64,000 nt of DNA from Paenibacillus daejeonensis DSM 15491 (GTDB lineage: Bacteria; Bacillota; Bacilli; Paenibacillales; Paenibacillaceae), in the NCBI RefSeq assembly GCF_000378385.1, contig NZ_KB899662.1:124001-188000 (forward strand), in the 5' to 3' direction. Below are positions 41,640 to 50,276 of this stretch, one piece after another; position 1 is the stretch's first letter, and each line of letters opens with the position of its first letter. The position numbers were made by a program, and so were the translations under genes. The notes beneath the pieces were generated by a model. That model saw nothing but the letters and a program-made list of their open reading frames with translations, was not told the origin of the DNA and made no database searches.

Positions 41640-43709
41640 CTATCTGGTGAATGCTGCCGGCACGCCGCCATCAATGGTCAGCATGCAGCCGGTCGTCTTC
41701 TCCGACTTGGACGATGCGAAGAAGGCAATGCCTTCGGCAATATCGCGCGGATAAATGTTGACAAGTAGCGTCGTTCTCTTGCGGTAATGCTCTTCCAATT
41801 GGTCCGGCTCGATTCCGTAAGCAGCCGCCCGCTCATTGCGCCAGTTGGAGTTCCAAATCGCCGAGCCCTGCAGAATCGCATCAGGCAGCACCGTATTCAC
41901 CCGGATGCCGAATTCGCCGCCTTCGCTGGCGATACAGCGGGCCAGGTGAGCTTCCAGCGCTTTTGCTGCACTGTAAGCCGAAGCATTCTTACCGGCGTAG
42001 ATCGAGTTCTTCGAACCGATGAAGACCATGTTTCCGCCGATTTTTTGCGCCTTCATCTGCTTGAAGGCCTCGCGTGCCACCAGGAAGTATCCGGTTCCCA
42101 GCACGTTGATGTTCAGATTCCATTCCTTGAGCGACGTCTCATCGAACGGGCTGGAGGTGGCCAGTCCGGCGTTGTTGACCAGAATGTCGATGCCGCCATA
42201 TGCAATCGCGCTCTCTGCAAATGCTGCCAGCACTTCGTCTTCCTTGGTGACATCCATTTTGACCGCGATGGCCCGGCCTTCGCCATAGGTGCTATTGATC
42301 TCTTCCGCTACCTTCTGGGCGCCTTCCAGGTTAAGGTCAGCGAGCACGACATGCGCGCCCTCGGATACGAGACGACGAGCCGTTTCGCTGCCGATACCGC
42401 CAGCTCCCCCGGTAATAAAAGCAATTTTGCGGGAGAATTCCGTCTCAGCCGGAGCCAGCGACAGCTTGTAGAGCTCAAGCGGCCAGTACTCGACGTTATA
42501 GGATTCATTCTCGCTGAGCGACACGAATTGCCCAAGGCTGGTTGCGCCCCGCATGACAGCGATAGCCCGGTGATAGAGCGCGCCGCTGACCTGAGACATC
42601 GCCCAGCTCTTGCCGGTGTTGATCATGCCGATGCCCGGGATCAGAATGACCCGCGGTGCCGCTTCGAACATTTTGTCGCCGATGTGTTTGTTTTGCTCAA
42701 AATATTTCACGTATTTGCTTTCGAACTCCCGAATGCCTTCCAGCACAGCCTGCTTCAGACTTGCTGCATCTCCAGCAGACGGGTCCCACGCAACGTACAG
42801 CGGCACCATCTTCGTATGCACGAGATGATCCGGACAAGCAGCGCCTACCTGGGACAAGCTGCCCGCATCTCGGCTGTTGACAAACTGCAGCACGTCGTCG
42901 CCATCATCGTAGCTCAGGATCATCTTCTGTCCCTGGCTCACTGCGCCACGAATGACCGGCATGATCTCACCCAGCAATTCGCGGCGCTTGTTCTCTGGCA
43001 GCGTCTCATATTGCGAGCCGCCGAACAGCTTCTCTTCCTGTACGCGCGCTTCGATATAGGCTTCCGCTTCGCTGATAATTTTGATGGTCTGCGCATAAGA
43101 CTCTTCCGATGTCTCTCCCCATGTCACTAGACCATGCTTCTCCATAAGTACAAGCTCTGCATTCGGATTGTTGCGGACACCTTCAGCGATCATCTTGGAT
43201 AGTGTAAAGCCCGGTCGTACATAAGGCACCCACACATAACGGTCGCCGAAGATTTCCTTGGCCAACTCTTGCCCGTTGTCAGCGCAGCACAGACTAATGA
43301 TTGCATCAGGATGGGTATGATCGACATGCTTGAATGGAAGAAACGCATGAAGCAGGGTTTCAATTGAAGCGCGTGGATGCTTGCTGTCAATCATACAATG
43401 CGCCAAATACGCCACCATCTCCTCGTCCGGCATCTCATCACGCTCGATCAGGGGACGGATGTCTTCCATCCGCAGCCCGGTAAAGTTAGCCGCTTTCATG
43501 GAGGCCAAGTCGGAACCGCTGCCTTTGACGTACATGACTTCCACATCGCGTCCACGGAAATCCTGCACAATGGTCTTCGTCGACGTGTTGCCGCCGCCCC
43601 AGTTGCACACCCGGCGATCCGCACCAATCAGGTTGGAGCGATAGACGAGCTGATCCAGCCCGGTTTCCTGCTGCGATGCCTTCTGGTTGTCCCACAAGCT
43701 TTGTACCAT
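41640..43709 (-). CDS. rhaD: Rhamnulose-1-phosphate aldolase / lactaldehyde dehydrogenase fusion
   Basis: A bifunctional protein of 689 residues. The first part (about 1-420) is a class II aldolase/RhaD domain with zinc histidines in HVDHTHPDA and HGLVTWG. The second part (about 430-689) is a short-chain dehydrogenase with the nucleotide loop ITGGAGGIGSETA, NNAG and the catalytic YSAAK (with GSKNS before it). It would cut rhamnulose-1-phosphate to DHAP and lactaldehyde and then oxidise or reduce the latter. ATG 43709 is preferred because GGAGG abuts the first ATG at 43718. First gene of the operon. Confidence 0.95.
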   Translation of the reverse strand: MVQSLWDNQKASQQETGLDQLVYRSNLIGADRRVCNWGGGNTSTKTIVQDFRGRDVEVMYVKGSGSDLASMKAANFTGLRMEDIRPLIERDEMPDEEMVAYLAHCMIDSKHPRASIETLLHAFLPFKHVDHTHPDAIISLCCADNGQELAKEIFGDRYVWVPYVRPGFTLSKMIAEGVRNNPNAELVLMEKHGLVTWGETSEESYAQTIKIISEAEAYIEARVQEEKLFGGSQYETLPENKRRELLGEIMPVIRGAVSQGQKMILSYDDGDDVLQFVNSRDAGSLSQVGAACPDHLVHTKMVPLYVAWDPSAGDAASLKQAVLEGIREFESKYVKYFEQNKHIGDKMFEAAPRVILIPGIGMINTGKSWAMSQVSGALYHRAIAVMRGATSLGQFVSLSENESYNVEYWPLELYKLSLAPAETEFSRKIAFITGGAGGIGSETARRLVSEGAHVVLADLNLEGAQKVAEEINSTYGEGRAIAVKMDVTKEDEVLAAFAESAIAYGGIDILVNNAGLATSSPFDETSLKEWNLNINVLGTGYFLVAREAFKQMKAQKIGGNMVFIGSKNSIYAGKNASAYSAAKALEAHLARCIASEGGEFGIRVNTVLPDAILQGSAIWNSNWRNERAAAYGIEPDQLEEHYRKRTTLLVNIYPRDIAEGIAFFASSKSEKTTGCMLTIDGGVPAAFTR

Positions 43710-43761
43710 ATTGAACATTCCTCCGTTTTTGTTTTATCTTTGTTTTCTTCTGTTTGTGCCA

Positions 43762-43792
43762 TTATATCATCTGTATTAACGTTTGAATACAG
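43762..43792 (-). promoter_or_regulatory. Rhamnose operon promoter region with inverted repeat
   Basis: A perfect -10 TATAAT (minus strand, 43762-43767) lies just downstream of the inverted repeat CTGTATT-N8-AATACAG (43771-43792), which would overlap the -35. It is a likely operator for the DeoR-type regulator encoded in the operon. Confidence 0.55.
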
Positions 43793-43900
43793 TTTTTTAT
43801 GTCCGTTATACTTCTGTAAGCGTCATCAACGAAACATATTTTCTTCCTCTGCGTATGGAAAGTAATTAGAACTCATTCCGTAATCTCGTTTGGAGGCCAA

Positions 43901-46213
43901 ATGATGAATAGATATGCTTGTCTACGTCTGTGCATAGTCGCATTAATTTTCAGCCTGCTGCTCCCCCTCCACGGTCTTGCAGCACAACCTTCAGATGCTC
44001 CGCCCTGGCTGGTGGATCGAGCTGAAATGCTTCCCGATGGTGCGGCTGAGCGACTGTCAGCTATCAGAGCAGATGGAACACTCCCCTTCTATGTGCTAAC
44101 CCTTCCCTACCTCGGTAGCAACCAAACGCCCGCCAGACTGGCAACGCATCATTATAATGAGCTGAAGCTTGGGCAGAACGATGTTCTCCTTGTCATCTTT
44201 GAGTCGAAGCGAGTGGTTGAACTAACCTTCGTCGACCCTGAGCTGCAGATGGCTCTGGATCAGTGGGCGGCTTCTCAGTCTTCTGGCAGCAGCGACGTCT
44301 CCAGCAGCTCGGCCTTTCTGGATCGGCACTTCGTAACGCTTGCCCGAGACGGCCAGTTGGAGGAAGCACTGGGCAATCTTATGCTTGAGATGGAAGCACT
44401 GGTCTCGGGTACTGCCCCAACGGCAGCAGGAACATCGGCGACTGTAACTGTTATCTCTCCTTCACAGAACGCTGTCACCAACCCGAATGGCTTGGCCATT
44501 CTCGGAGTTTCAGCAGGATTGCTGCTTTTTTTTGGCGCATTATGGTTGTGGACCTCACAGCTCAAGCTCCGCCAACTGCAGGCGCAGGAGGCTCGAATTC
44601 CTGAGCTAATGGCTGCCACAGAGCGCTGCCGTGATCAAATGCGGCCTTTCGCAGGCTTTGTCCAGGGACAGACCGAGCAGCATGTCGATCAGATTGACCG
44701 TTCCTTATCCGAGCTTCTGTTAGCCTTGGACAGTCTGCGCAACCGTGCCGGAGAACGCCAAACCTCCTTGCTGCGCAAGTCGCGAACAGATAGGTTGATT
44801 ATTGAGCTGCAGGAAATACTGGACCAATCTTCTGTTCTGCTGGAGCGAATCGGACAGCAGATTGCCGAGCTGGCTGATACCGACAAGCGTATCCGCACGA
44901 AGACCGACAAGCTGGGTTCGCGGGTTGACGTGCTCAGGGAGAAGCTGGAACAGCTTAAATCGACGACTGGATATCCCCTGACTGTACTCGCAGCCGAGTT
45001 GGAACGCCTCAACGCTTCCTTGGCAGCGGCTGATCAACTGGAAGTTTTCGACCCGGTGGCTGCCAGCCGTGAGGCTGCTGCCACGCGGGAGGCTGCAGAT
45101 CACTTGGAGGAACAGTTATCCAAGATCAGTGTGTATGACAACAAGCTAAGTGACTATGCCAAGGCTGCCGCCGCTGCGGCAGGAACTATCGAAAGCCTAA
45201 GCAACGAGCACAACATCCAGGTTGCCGTAGCGCGGCTCCAGCTCCAATCCCTGCCCGATCAGTCAAGTTTCATTGTGGAACACCTGGAGGAGCAACTGCG
45301 TCAAGGCAATGTCGATGAGGTAGCGCGTCTGGATGAGGAGGTAGAGCGTCTGTTAACCGAGGCAGTTGAGAGGGTTCGATTGCTCGGCAAATTAAAGCAG
45401 CAGAATCTGCAGGATCTGGACTATCTGGCGCGTAAATGCGAGCGCCTTGCTGACATGGAAGTGGAGTTGAATGCAGGCTTCGAGGAACTGCAAGGCGTAT
45501 ACCATGAATCATTATGGCAGCCGCTGCAGCGTGAGTTCCAGGCGCATTGTTCCGAGCTGCAGCGAATGAGGCAGGCGATGGATGAGGTCCGCCTGCTGAC
45601 TGGCGAGGAGGAACAGGCGTATGAGCAGGCACATGAACGACTCGCCCGTTGGCTGGAAACGGCGCAGGCAGCGGACAGATCAGTGAATGCATGCCGCACA
45701 CTGCTTCATGAGCTGGACCAACGGGTGGAGCGCGCACGCCTAATCCATGCCGGGCTTGAGCAGCAGCTGCGGGATTTGCATCACCTGATCAGCACAGAGC
45801 AATTAACCGTTCTGCCTGCCTGGGATGAAGCCTTCGCCGATATTCGTCGTTCCTACACCGATGTAACCGAACGATTGCAGCGGATGCCCTATCCCCTCGA
45901 CCGAATTGAGAAAGAGCTGGCCTATTGCGCTGGAGAACTGCGTTTAGTGGAGAATCAGATCAATACGCAGCTGGCACACAAGCGGGAGGCTGAGCGTCTG
46001 CTGCATGTGGCGCATGGCTACTATGACCGTTTTGCCAATCATGCGTATGCCAGCCGCTTTCATGCGATTCATACGCAGTCTCATCAGCTCTTCATGCAAG
46101 GCAGATATGAGGAATCCGTGTTGCATATGCGACATGCCGACCAACTGATTCGTGAAATGCTGGGGCATGAACCACCTGCCCAGAGCTTTCCCCCTCCACC
46201 TCCCCTGCGATAG
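43901..46213 (+). CDS. TPM-domain protein with EzrA-like coiled coil
   Basis: A 770-residue membrane protein. A signal segment (about 8-28) precedes a TPM domain (about 34-165, PPWLVDRAEMLPDGAAERL, FYVLTLPYLGSNQTPARLA, GQNDVLLVIFESKRVVELTF), the fold of YgcG-type proteins. One membrane helix follows (about 197-217, LAILGVSAGLLLFFGALWLW). Residues 220-750 are a long coiled coil resembling the septation regulator EzrA, ending in a Pro tail. This would place TPM outside and the coiled coil inside. The first two codons are both ATG; the second is better spaced from GGAGG. Own terminator. Confidence 0.8.
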   Translation: MMNRYACLRLCIVALIFSLLLPLHGLAAQPSDAPPWLVDRAEMLPDGAAERLSAIRADGTLPFYVLTLPYLGSNQTPARLATHHYNELKLGQNDVLLVIFESKRVVELTFVDPELQMALDQWAASQSSGSSDVSSSSAFLDRHFVTLARDGQLEEALGNLMLEMEALVSGTAPTAAGTSATVTVISPSQNAVTNPNGLAILGVSAGLLLFFGALWLWTSQLKLRQLQAQEARIPELMAATERCRDQMRPFAGFVQGQTEQHVDQIDRSLSELLLALDSLRNRAGERQTSLLRKSRTDRLIIELQEILDQSSVLLERIGQQIAELADTDKRIRTKTDKLGSRVDVLREKLEQLKSTTGYPLTVLAAELERLNASLAAADQLEVFDPVAASREAAATREAADHLEEQLSKISVYDNKLSDYAKAAAAAAGTIESLSNEHNIQVAVARLQLQSLPDQSSFIVEHLEEQLRQGNVDEVARLDEEVERLLTEAVERVRLLGKLKQQNLQDLDYLARKCERLADMEVELNAGFEELQGVYHESLWQPLQREFQAHCSELQRMRQAMDEVRLLTGEEEQAYEQAHERLARWLETAQAADRSVNACRTLLHELDQRVERARLIHAGLEQQLRDLHHLISTEQLTVLPAWDEAFADIRRSYTDVTERLQRMPYPLDRIEKELAYCAGELRLVENQINTQLAHKREAERLLHVAHGYYDRFANHAYASRFHAIHTQSHQLFMQGRYEESVLHMRHADQLIREMLGHEPPAQSFPPPPPLR

Positions 46214-46217
46214 ACGC

Positions 46218-46264
46218 AACAAAAAACCAGCGCTGCGGTTCACCGTCAGTGCTGGTTTTTTGTT
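46218..46264. terminator. Bidirectional terminator
   Basis: AACAAAAAACCAGC-n-CTG / CAG-n-GCTGGTTTTTTGTT around an 11-base loop, between the convergent TPM gene and the mannosidase gene. Confidence 0.9.
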
Positions 46265-46276
46265 GCTTTATAACGA

Positions 46277-48814
46277 TTAGATAAAGTCCGCCATCGAACG
46301 TACAACCAGCTCACCCGGGGATGCCGTCACGAAGGGTTGCTCTTCGTCGCTGCGCGCTTCGAAGGATACCGTGACCGGCTGACCAGGCAGGAGGTCAAAA
46401 TAATTGTCGGAGAATACGCCCTCTGTCTCGGATGAGAGCCAGACCTGCTTGGCCAGCACATCCGTAGACAATGTGAAGCTCGTACCGCCGCTCCCCGTCA
46501 CCTCTTGGACATCAATCTTCGCTGGCTGCAGCGCAAGCTCCTTGCCTGGCACAAAGTAGTGCTCTCTGCGGTCAGTCAGTACCATTCCCTGCCAGAGCTC
46601 GGCAATCAGCACAGTCCGTGAAGCTGCGGCACCAGCCAAGAGCTCCTCTACCGTCTTGGAGACGATAAGCGCCGAGCTGTTGCTGTCTACCGTAGCAGAC
46701 AGGATTTCTTCCTTCAATTGAGTGCCGTCAAAATCATACAACCTCAATTTCAACGAACCCTCTACCGGCGACAGCGCATCGGTCATCAGATGGATATCGA
46801 CCTGGCCTTCATTACTGCCATCAATGGACAGCATGACATCCTGGAAGCTTCGCTTGGCGTAATACTGGAGTGCCTTCCAGCGGCCATAGTAGTCCATGCC
46901 AGCCCAGGAAGCAACAGGCCAACAGTCATTCATCTGCCAATAGAGCGAGCCCATGCAGAATGGCTTGCGACGGCGATGCGCCTCAATGGCCGTCTTCATG
47001 GCTTCCGCCTGCAGCACCTGGCTCATGTAGAGGAAGGATGGGAAGTCTTTGGGCTGCGGGAGGTACATGTCCATGTATTCCTTGATCAGCCGGTTCCCCG
47101 CGCCATTGCGCTGATGAGCCAGCATGACCTCGGACTCCAGCTCCAGATCGGACTCCTCGGCATAGGTGCGTACCGATTTGTACTCAGGGAACGACTGGAA
47201 CCCATATTCACTCATGAAGCGGCCTACGTGTACATTGTATTTGTCAAAAGGCTCCGTTTTATGCCAAACGCCCCAATAATGAATATCTCCTACCGTGTTC
47301 GAGTCAGTCGCATGCTGATTCTCGTCCCGTGTCAAATCGCACATCGGTGAGGAAGGCCAGTAGTCAATACCATGGGAATACGCGGAAACCGCTTCTGGAA
47401 GGATCTCGTGGAAGATGGTTTCATAATCCGCCCAGATCTTCTCGCGCTGCTCCGGCGTGAACTCCTTCTTCCATCCCCAACCGGCACCTGCCTCCTTATA
47501 ATGGGACCAAGCCGTATCAATCTCATTATTACCGCACCAGAGGGCCAGGGATGGATGATTGCGCAGCCGCTTGACGTTCTGCTCAGCCTCTGCACGAATA
47601 CTATCCTGGAATGAAGGATGGCCGGGATACATGCTGCAGGCAAACATGAAGTCCTGCCAGACCAAAATGCCGTACTCGTCACAGAGCTCATAAAAGTCCT
47701 TCTGCTCGTATATGCCGCCGCCCCATACGCGCAGCATATTCATATTGGAGGCCGCAGCCGCAGCGATTTCATGACGGTAGCGCTCGCGGGTCATTTCGGT
47801 CACGAAGCTGTCGCCAGGAATATGATTAGCACCCTTGGCGAAGACCGGTACGCCGTTCAGCTCAATGTAGAACGTAGCGCCTTGCTCGTCCTTTTCTCTT
47901 ACCAGACGGACGGTCCGCAGGCCGGTTTGTACCGATTGCTCCGCAGCTCCGTCTGTGCCTGCAACACGGACATTGAATGTATAGAGATTGGCCTCTCCCA
48001 ATCCACGGCTCCACCACAAGCGGGGCTGCTCAATGTTCAATGCCAGCTCCACCGTCTGTTCCCCTTGCTCCAGTTGGACCTTGCCCCTCCAGCTCGTACC
48101 ATCCGACTCCACGGTAAGCTCTGCTTCTCCTGCTTGCTCAGATACGACGCTTACGACCGCCGTGAGCGCTGCCGCTTCGCTGCTGACCTGCTCCTGTCTA
48201 ATGTAGACGTCGCTCAGACGAACACCACTCCAGCCCTCCAGCCGCACCTCTCGCCAGATTCCGCTTGTTACCAGACGCGGACCCCAATCCCAGCCGTAGT
48301 GATAGGGTGCTTTGCGCGCGAAGATGCTGACTCGCTGTCCCTCCAGACCGCCCAGCTCAGACTGGTCGTTGGATGCCGGCAGCTGGTAACCGAGCTCCTT
48401 CAGCTTGGGCAGATCCTCCTGAATCGGCGATCGGAACAGGATATGCAGCGTATTGCTGCCTTGCTGCAGATAGGGCTTCACATCGACCCGCCAGGACAGG
48501 AACATGTTGTCCGCGGACAGGATGCGCTGACCGTTAAGCGTGACATCAGCATAGGTATCCAAACCGTCAAATACCAATTCTACATTGGACTGCTCCAGTA
48601 CATGCTGCGGCACCTCAAAAACGGACTGATATTCCCAGTCCTTCTTGTCAATCCATTGCAGACGATGTTCATTTGTGCCATAGAACGGATCTTCGATCTT
48701 ATCGTTTCTGTACAGATCTGTATGCACGCACCCCGGTACTTGCGCGGGCAGCCACGTTTCCTCTTCGCTTGCCTTGAAGCTCCAGTCCCCGATGGTCCAC
48801 TTTACTTCGCCCAT
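46277..48814 (-). CDS. Beta-mannosidase, glycoside hydrolase family 2
   Basis: An 845-residue GH2 enzyme cutting terminal beta-mannose from manno-oligosaccharides. The N-terminal sugar-binding jelly roll (about 5-175) leads into an immunoglobulin-like domain (about 190-295) and the TIM barrel (about 300-640). The acid/base Glu is in LALWCGNNEID and the nucleophile Glu in RFMSEYGFQSFP. HYGWDWGPR and SLYWQMNDCWPV are further family marks. There is no signal peptide, so it acts inside the cell on imported sugars. ATG with GGAGG; an inverted repeat lies in its promoter region. Confidence 0.93.
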   Translation of the reverse strand: MGEVKWTIGDWSFKASEEETWLPAQVPGCVHTDLYRNDKIEDPFYGTNEHRLQWIDKKDWEYQSVFEVPQHVLEQSNVELVFDGLDTYADVTLNGQRILSADNMFLSWRVDVKPYLQQGSNTLHILFRSPIQEDLPKLKELGYQLPASNDQSELGGLEGQRVSIFARKAPYHYGWDWGPRLVTSGIWREVRLEGWSGVRLSDVYIRQEQVSSEAAALTAVVSVVSEQAGEAELTVESDGTSWRGKVQLEQGEQTVELALNIEQPRLWWSRGLGEANLYTFNVRVAGTDGAAEQSVQTGLRTVRLVREKDEQGATFYIELNGVPVFAKGANHIPGDSFVTEMTRERYRHEIAAAAASNMNMLRVWGGGIYEQKDFYELCDEYGILVWQDFMFACSMYPGHPSFQDSIRAEAEQNVKRLRNHPSLALWCGNNEIDTAWSHYKEAGAGWGWKKEFTPEQREKIWADYETIFHEILPEAVSAYSHGIDYWPSSPMCDLTRDENQHATDSNTVGDIHYWGVWHKTEPFDKYNVHVGRFMSEYGFQSFPEYKSVRTYAEESDLELESEVMLAHQRNGAGNRLIKEYMDMYLPQPKDFPSFLYMSQVLQAEAMKTAIEAHRRRKPFCMGSLYWQMNDCWPVASWAGMDYYGRWKALQYYAKRSFQDVMLSIDGSNEGQVDIHLMTDALSPVEGSLKLRLYDFDGTQLKEEILSATVDSNSSALIVSKTVEELLAGAAASRTVLIAELWQGMVLTDRREHYFVPGKELALQPAKIDVQEVTGSGGTSFTLSTDVLAKQVWLSSETEGVFSDNYFDLLPGQPVTVSFEARSDEEQPFVTASPGELVVRSMADFI

Positions 48815-48833
48815 GCTCCAGCCTCCAATTAAA

Positions 48834-48886
48834 CGTTAGTATGTTTTTGTGGGTTATTAGATATAATTACACAAAAAATACTAACA
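48834..48886. promoter_or_regulatory. Inverted repeat in the beta-mannosidase promoter region
   Basis: GTTAGTATGTTTTTGTG (48834-48850) is mirrored by CACAAAAAATACTAAC (48870-48886), with one missing base. The AT-rich centre could hold the promoter. A regulator that loops or binds as a dimer is likely. Confidence 0.5.
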
Positions 48887-48893
48887 TTTATAA

Positions 48894-48913
48894 CAAAACC
48901 GGTCAATGACCGG
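48894..48913 (-). terminator. Terminator after chromate transporter genes
   Basis: GCCGGTCATTGACCGGTTTT on the minus strand, a short GC-rich stem followed by four T. Confidence 0.6.
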
Positions 48914-48925
48914 CGGGCTCAAAGT

Positions 48926-49456
48926 TTAAAAAAGAATGATGCCTGCAAGCCCCGCCGAAACGATCACCGGGAGCGGATGAACCCGGTATTTGGCCATGGC
49001 CACAAAACTGCCTGCCGCAATGAGAAGTGTACCGAGAAAGCTCCAGTTCAGCCACCCGGCGCCTGCCAGTGGAATCAAAAATCGGATGGCAGCGTAAGCG
49101 ATCAGTCCGGCGACCACAGGCCGCAGACCGTACAGCACTTTGCGGACAAGCGGCAGTTCAAAGTTGCGCACGAGCAGTGCGGATAGCCCAATCATTACGA
49201 GCAGTGAGGGCAGCGCCATTCCCAATGTCGCCGCAATGGCCCCACCCCACCCTGCAACCTCATAACCAATCAAAGTCGCACTGTTGACAGCAATGGGCCC
49301 CGGGGCCATACCGGCTAGAGAGGCTAGCTCATGGAATTGCGAGGCGCTCATCCAATCCCGGGCACTCGCTTCATATTCGATGACCGGCATGATGGCATAG
49401 CCACCGCCAAAGGACAAACAGCCGATCTTAATAAAGGTCAAAAAAAGCTCCCACAC
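48926..49456 (-). CDS. chrA: Chromate transporter, second half-size subunit
   Basis: A 176-residue half-size CHR protein with about five membrane helices and the mark FGGGYAIMPVIEYEA near residue 17, then GMAPGPIAVNSATLIGYEVAGWGG. Full ChrA has two such halves fused; here they are separate genes 23 bases apart, likely working as a heterodimer. GTG start with AGGGGGGA before it. CHR proteins export chromate or related anions; the true substrate is not certain. Confidence 0.88.
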   Translation of the reverse strand: MWELFLTFIKIGCLSFGGGYAIMPVIEYEASARDWMSASQFHELASLAGMAPGPIAVNSATLIGYEVAGWGGAIAATLGMALPSLLVMIGLSALLVRNFELPLVRKVLYGLRPVVAGLIAYAAIRFLIPLAGAGWLNWSFLGTLLIAAGSFVAMAKYRVHPLPVIVSAGLAGIILF

Positions 49457-49479
49457 AGCAATCCCCCCTGGTGTCTGTG

Positions 49480-50103
49480 CTAGATGTAATATTCAGGATA
49501 CACATGCTCTTCCTGTTGCTCCAATTTAGGGCGCTCCAGGCGCCAGGCCAATCCGAGCCAGCCTTTGCCGGCAATGACGGCAGAGCCGATGAGCAACCCT
49601 CCCGCGATAAGCCAGCCTGGATGAATCGGGGTCAGGATGAGACTGGCTAGCGTGGCTGTCAGAATGACAAGCGTCGATGCGTCAAAAACCGCCGCCTTGC
49701 CCATTCTCCAAGCAGCCATGGCAATCAGTCCGACAATTCCTCCCTGGATGCCTTGGAGCGCCGCAATAGCCTTGGCCTGATCGGCCACAAGTGTAAAGCC
49801 GAACCCCAGTACCAGCACAAGCGTAAACGTCGGTAGCGTCATTCCAAGTACAGCGGCTACCGAGCCGGGGCTGCCAGCTACGCGGTAACCGATCGCAGCA
49901 GCGGCATTTACACCTACCCCGCCTGGCGCTGCGGCGGCCAGGGAAAGCAGATCGTTCAAGGTCTCTTTATCCGTCCAATTGCGGCGGTGCACGGCCTCTC
50001 GCTCAATGACAGGCAGCATGGCGTATCCACCGCCGAACGCCGTCGGTGCAACCCGTATAAAGCTCCAAAAAAGCTGCCACAACAATCCGGCCTTGGCTAT
50101 CAT
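49480..50103 (-). CDS. chrA: Chromate transporter, first half-size subunit
   Basis: A 207-residue half-size CHR protein with about six membrane helices. FGGGYAMLPVIEREAV near residue 21 and AAAAPGGVGVNAAAAIGYRVAG mirror the second subunit, as expected for paired halves. It starts ATG with GAGGTGA upstream. The promoter -10 TATAAT (50145-50150) lies in the divergent region shared with the ROK regulator gene, which may control it. Confidence 0.88.
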   Translation of the reverse strand: MIAKAGLLWQLFWSFIRVAPTAFGGGYAMLPVIEREAVHRRNWTDKETLNDLLSLAAAAPGGVGVNAAAAIGYRVAGSPGSVAAVLGMTLPTFTLVLVLGFGFTLVADQAKAIAALQGIQGGIVGLIAMAAWRMGKAAVFDASTLVILTATLASLILTPIHPGWLIAGGLLIGSAVIAGKGWLGLAWRLERPKLEQQEEHVYPEYYI

Positions 50104-50207
50104 CTGGATGTCACCTCTTCTTAGTTGATGATATCTATCTTCTTATTATACCATCTTTATTTCATTTTGACATAAAGTATTGATGAATTGGATCATTGTC
50201 CTGAAAA

Positions 50208-50236
50208 TTGTTCACTCTCCCAAGATTCGATATAAT
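50208..50236 (+). promoter_or_regulatory. Promoter of the ROK regulator gene
   Basis: TTGTTC (50208-50213), 17 bases, TATAAT (50231-50236) on the plus strand, followed by GGAGG at 50264 and the ATG at 50277. Confidence 0.65.
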
Positions 50237-50276
50237 AGAAGAAACACAATGTGAACAGGGAAACGGAGGATTCATT

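Noticed and set aside
41787-43130. 447-codon plus-strand frame opposite the rhamnose aldolase-dehydrogenase gene
   Set aside because: Antisense shadow of a gene with clear zinc and nucleotide-binding motifs.
47618-48832. 404-codon plus-strand frame opposite the mannosidase gene
   Set aside because: Antisense shadow; the minus frame has the GH2 catalytic residues.
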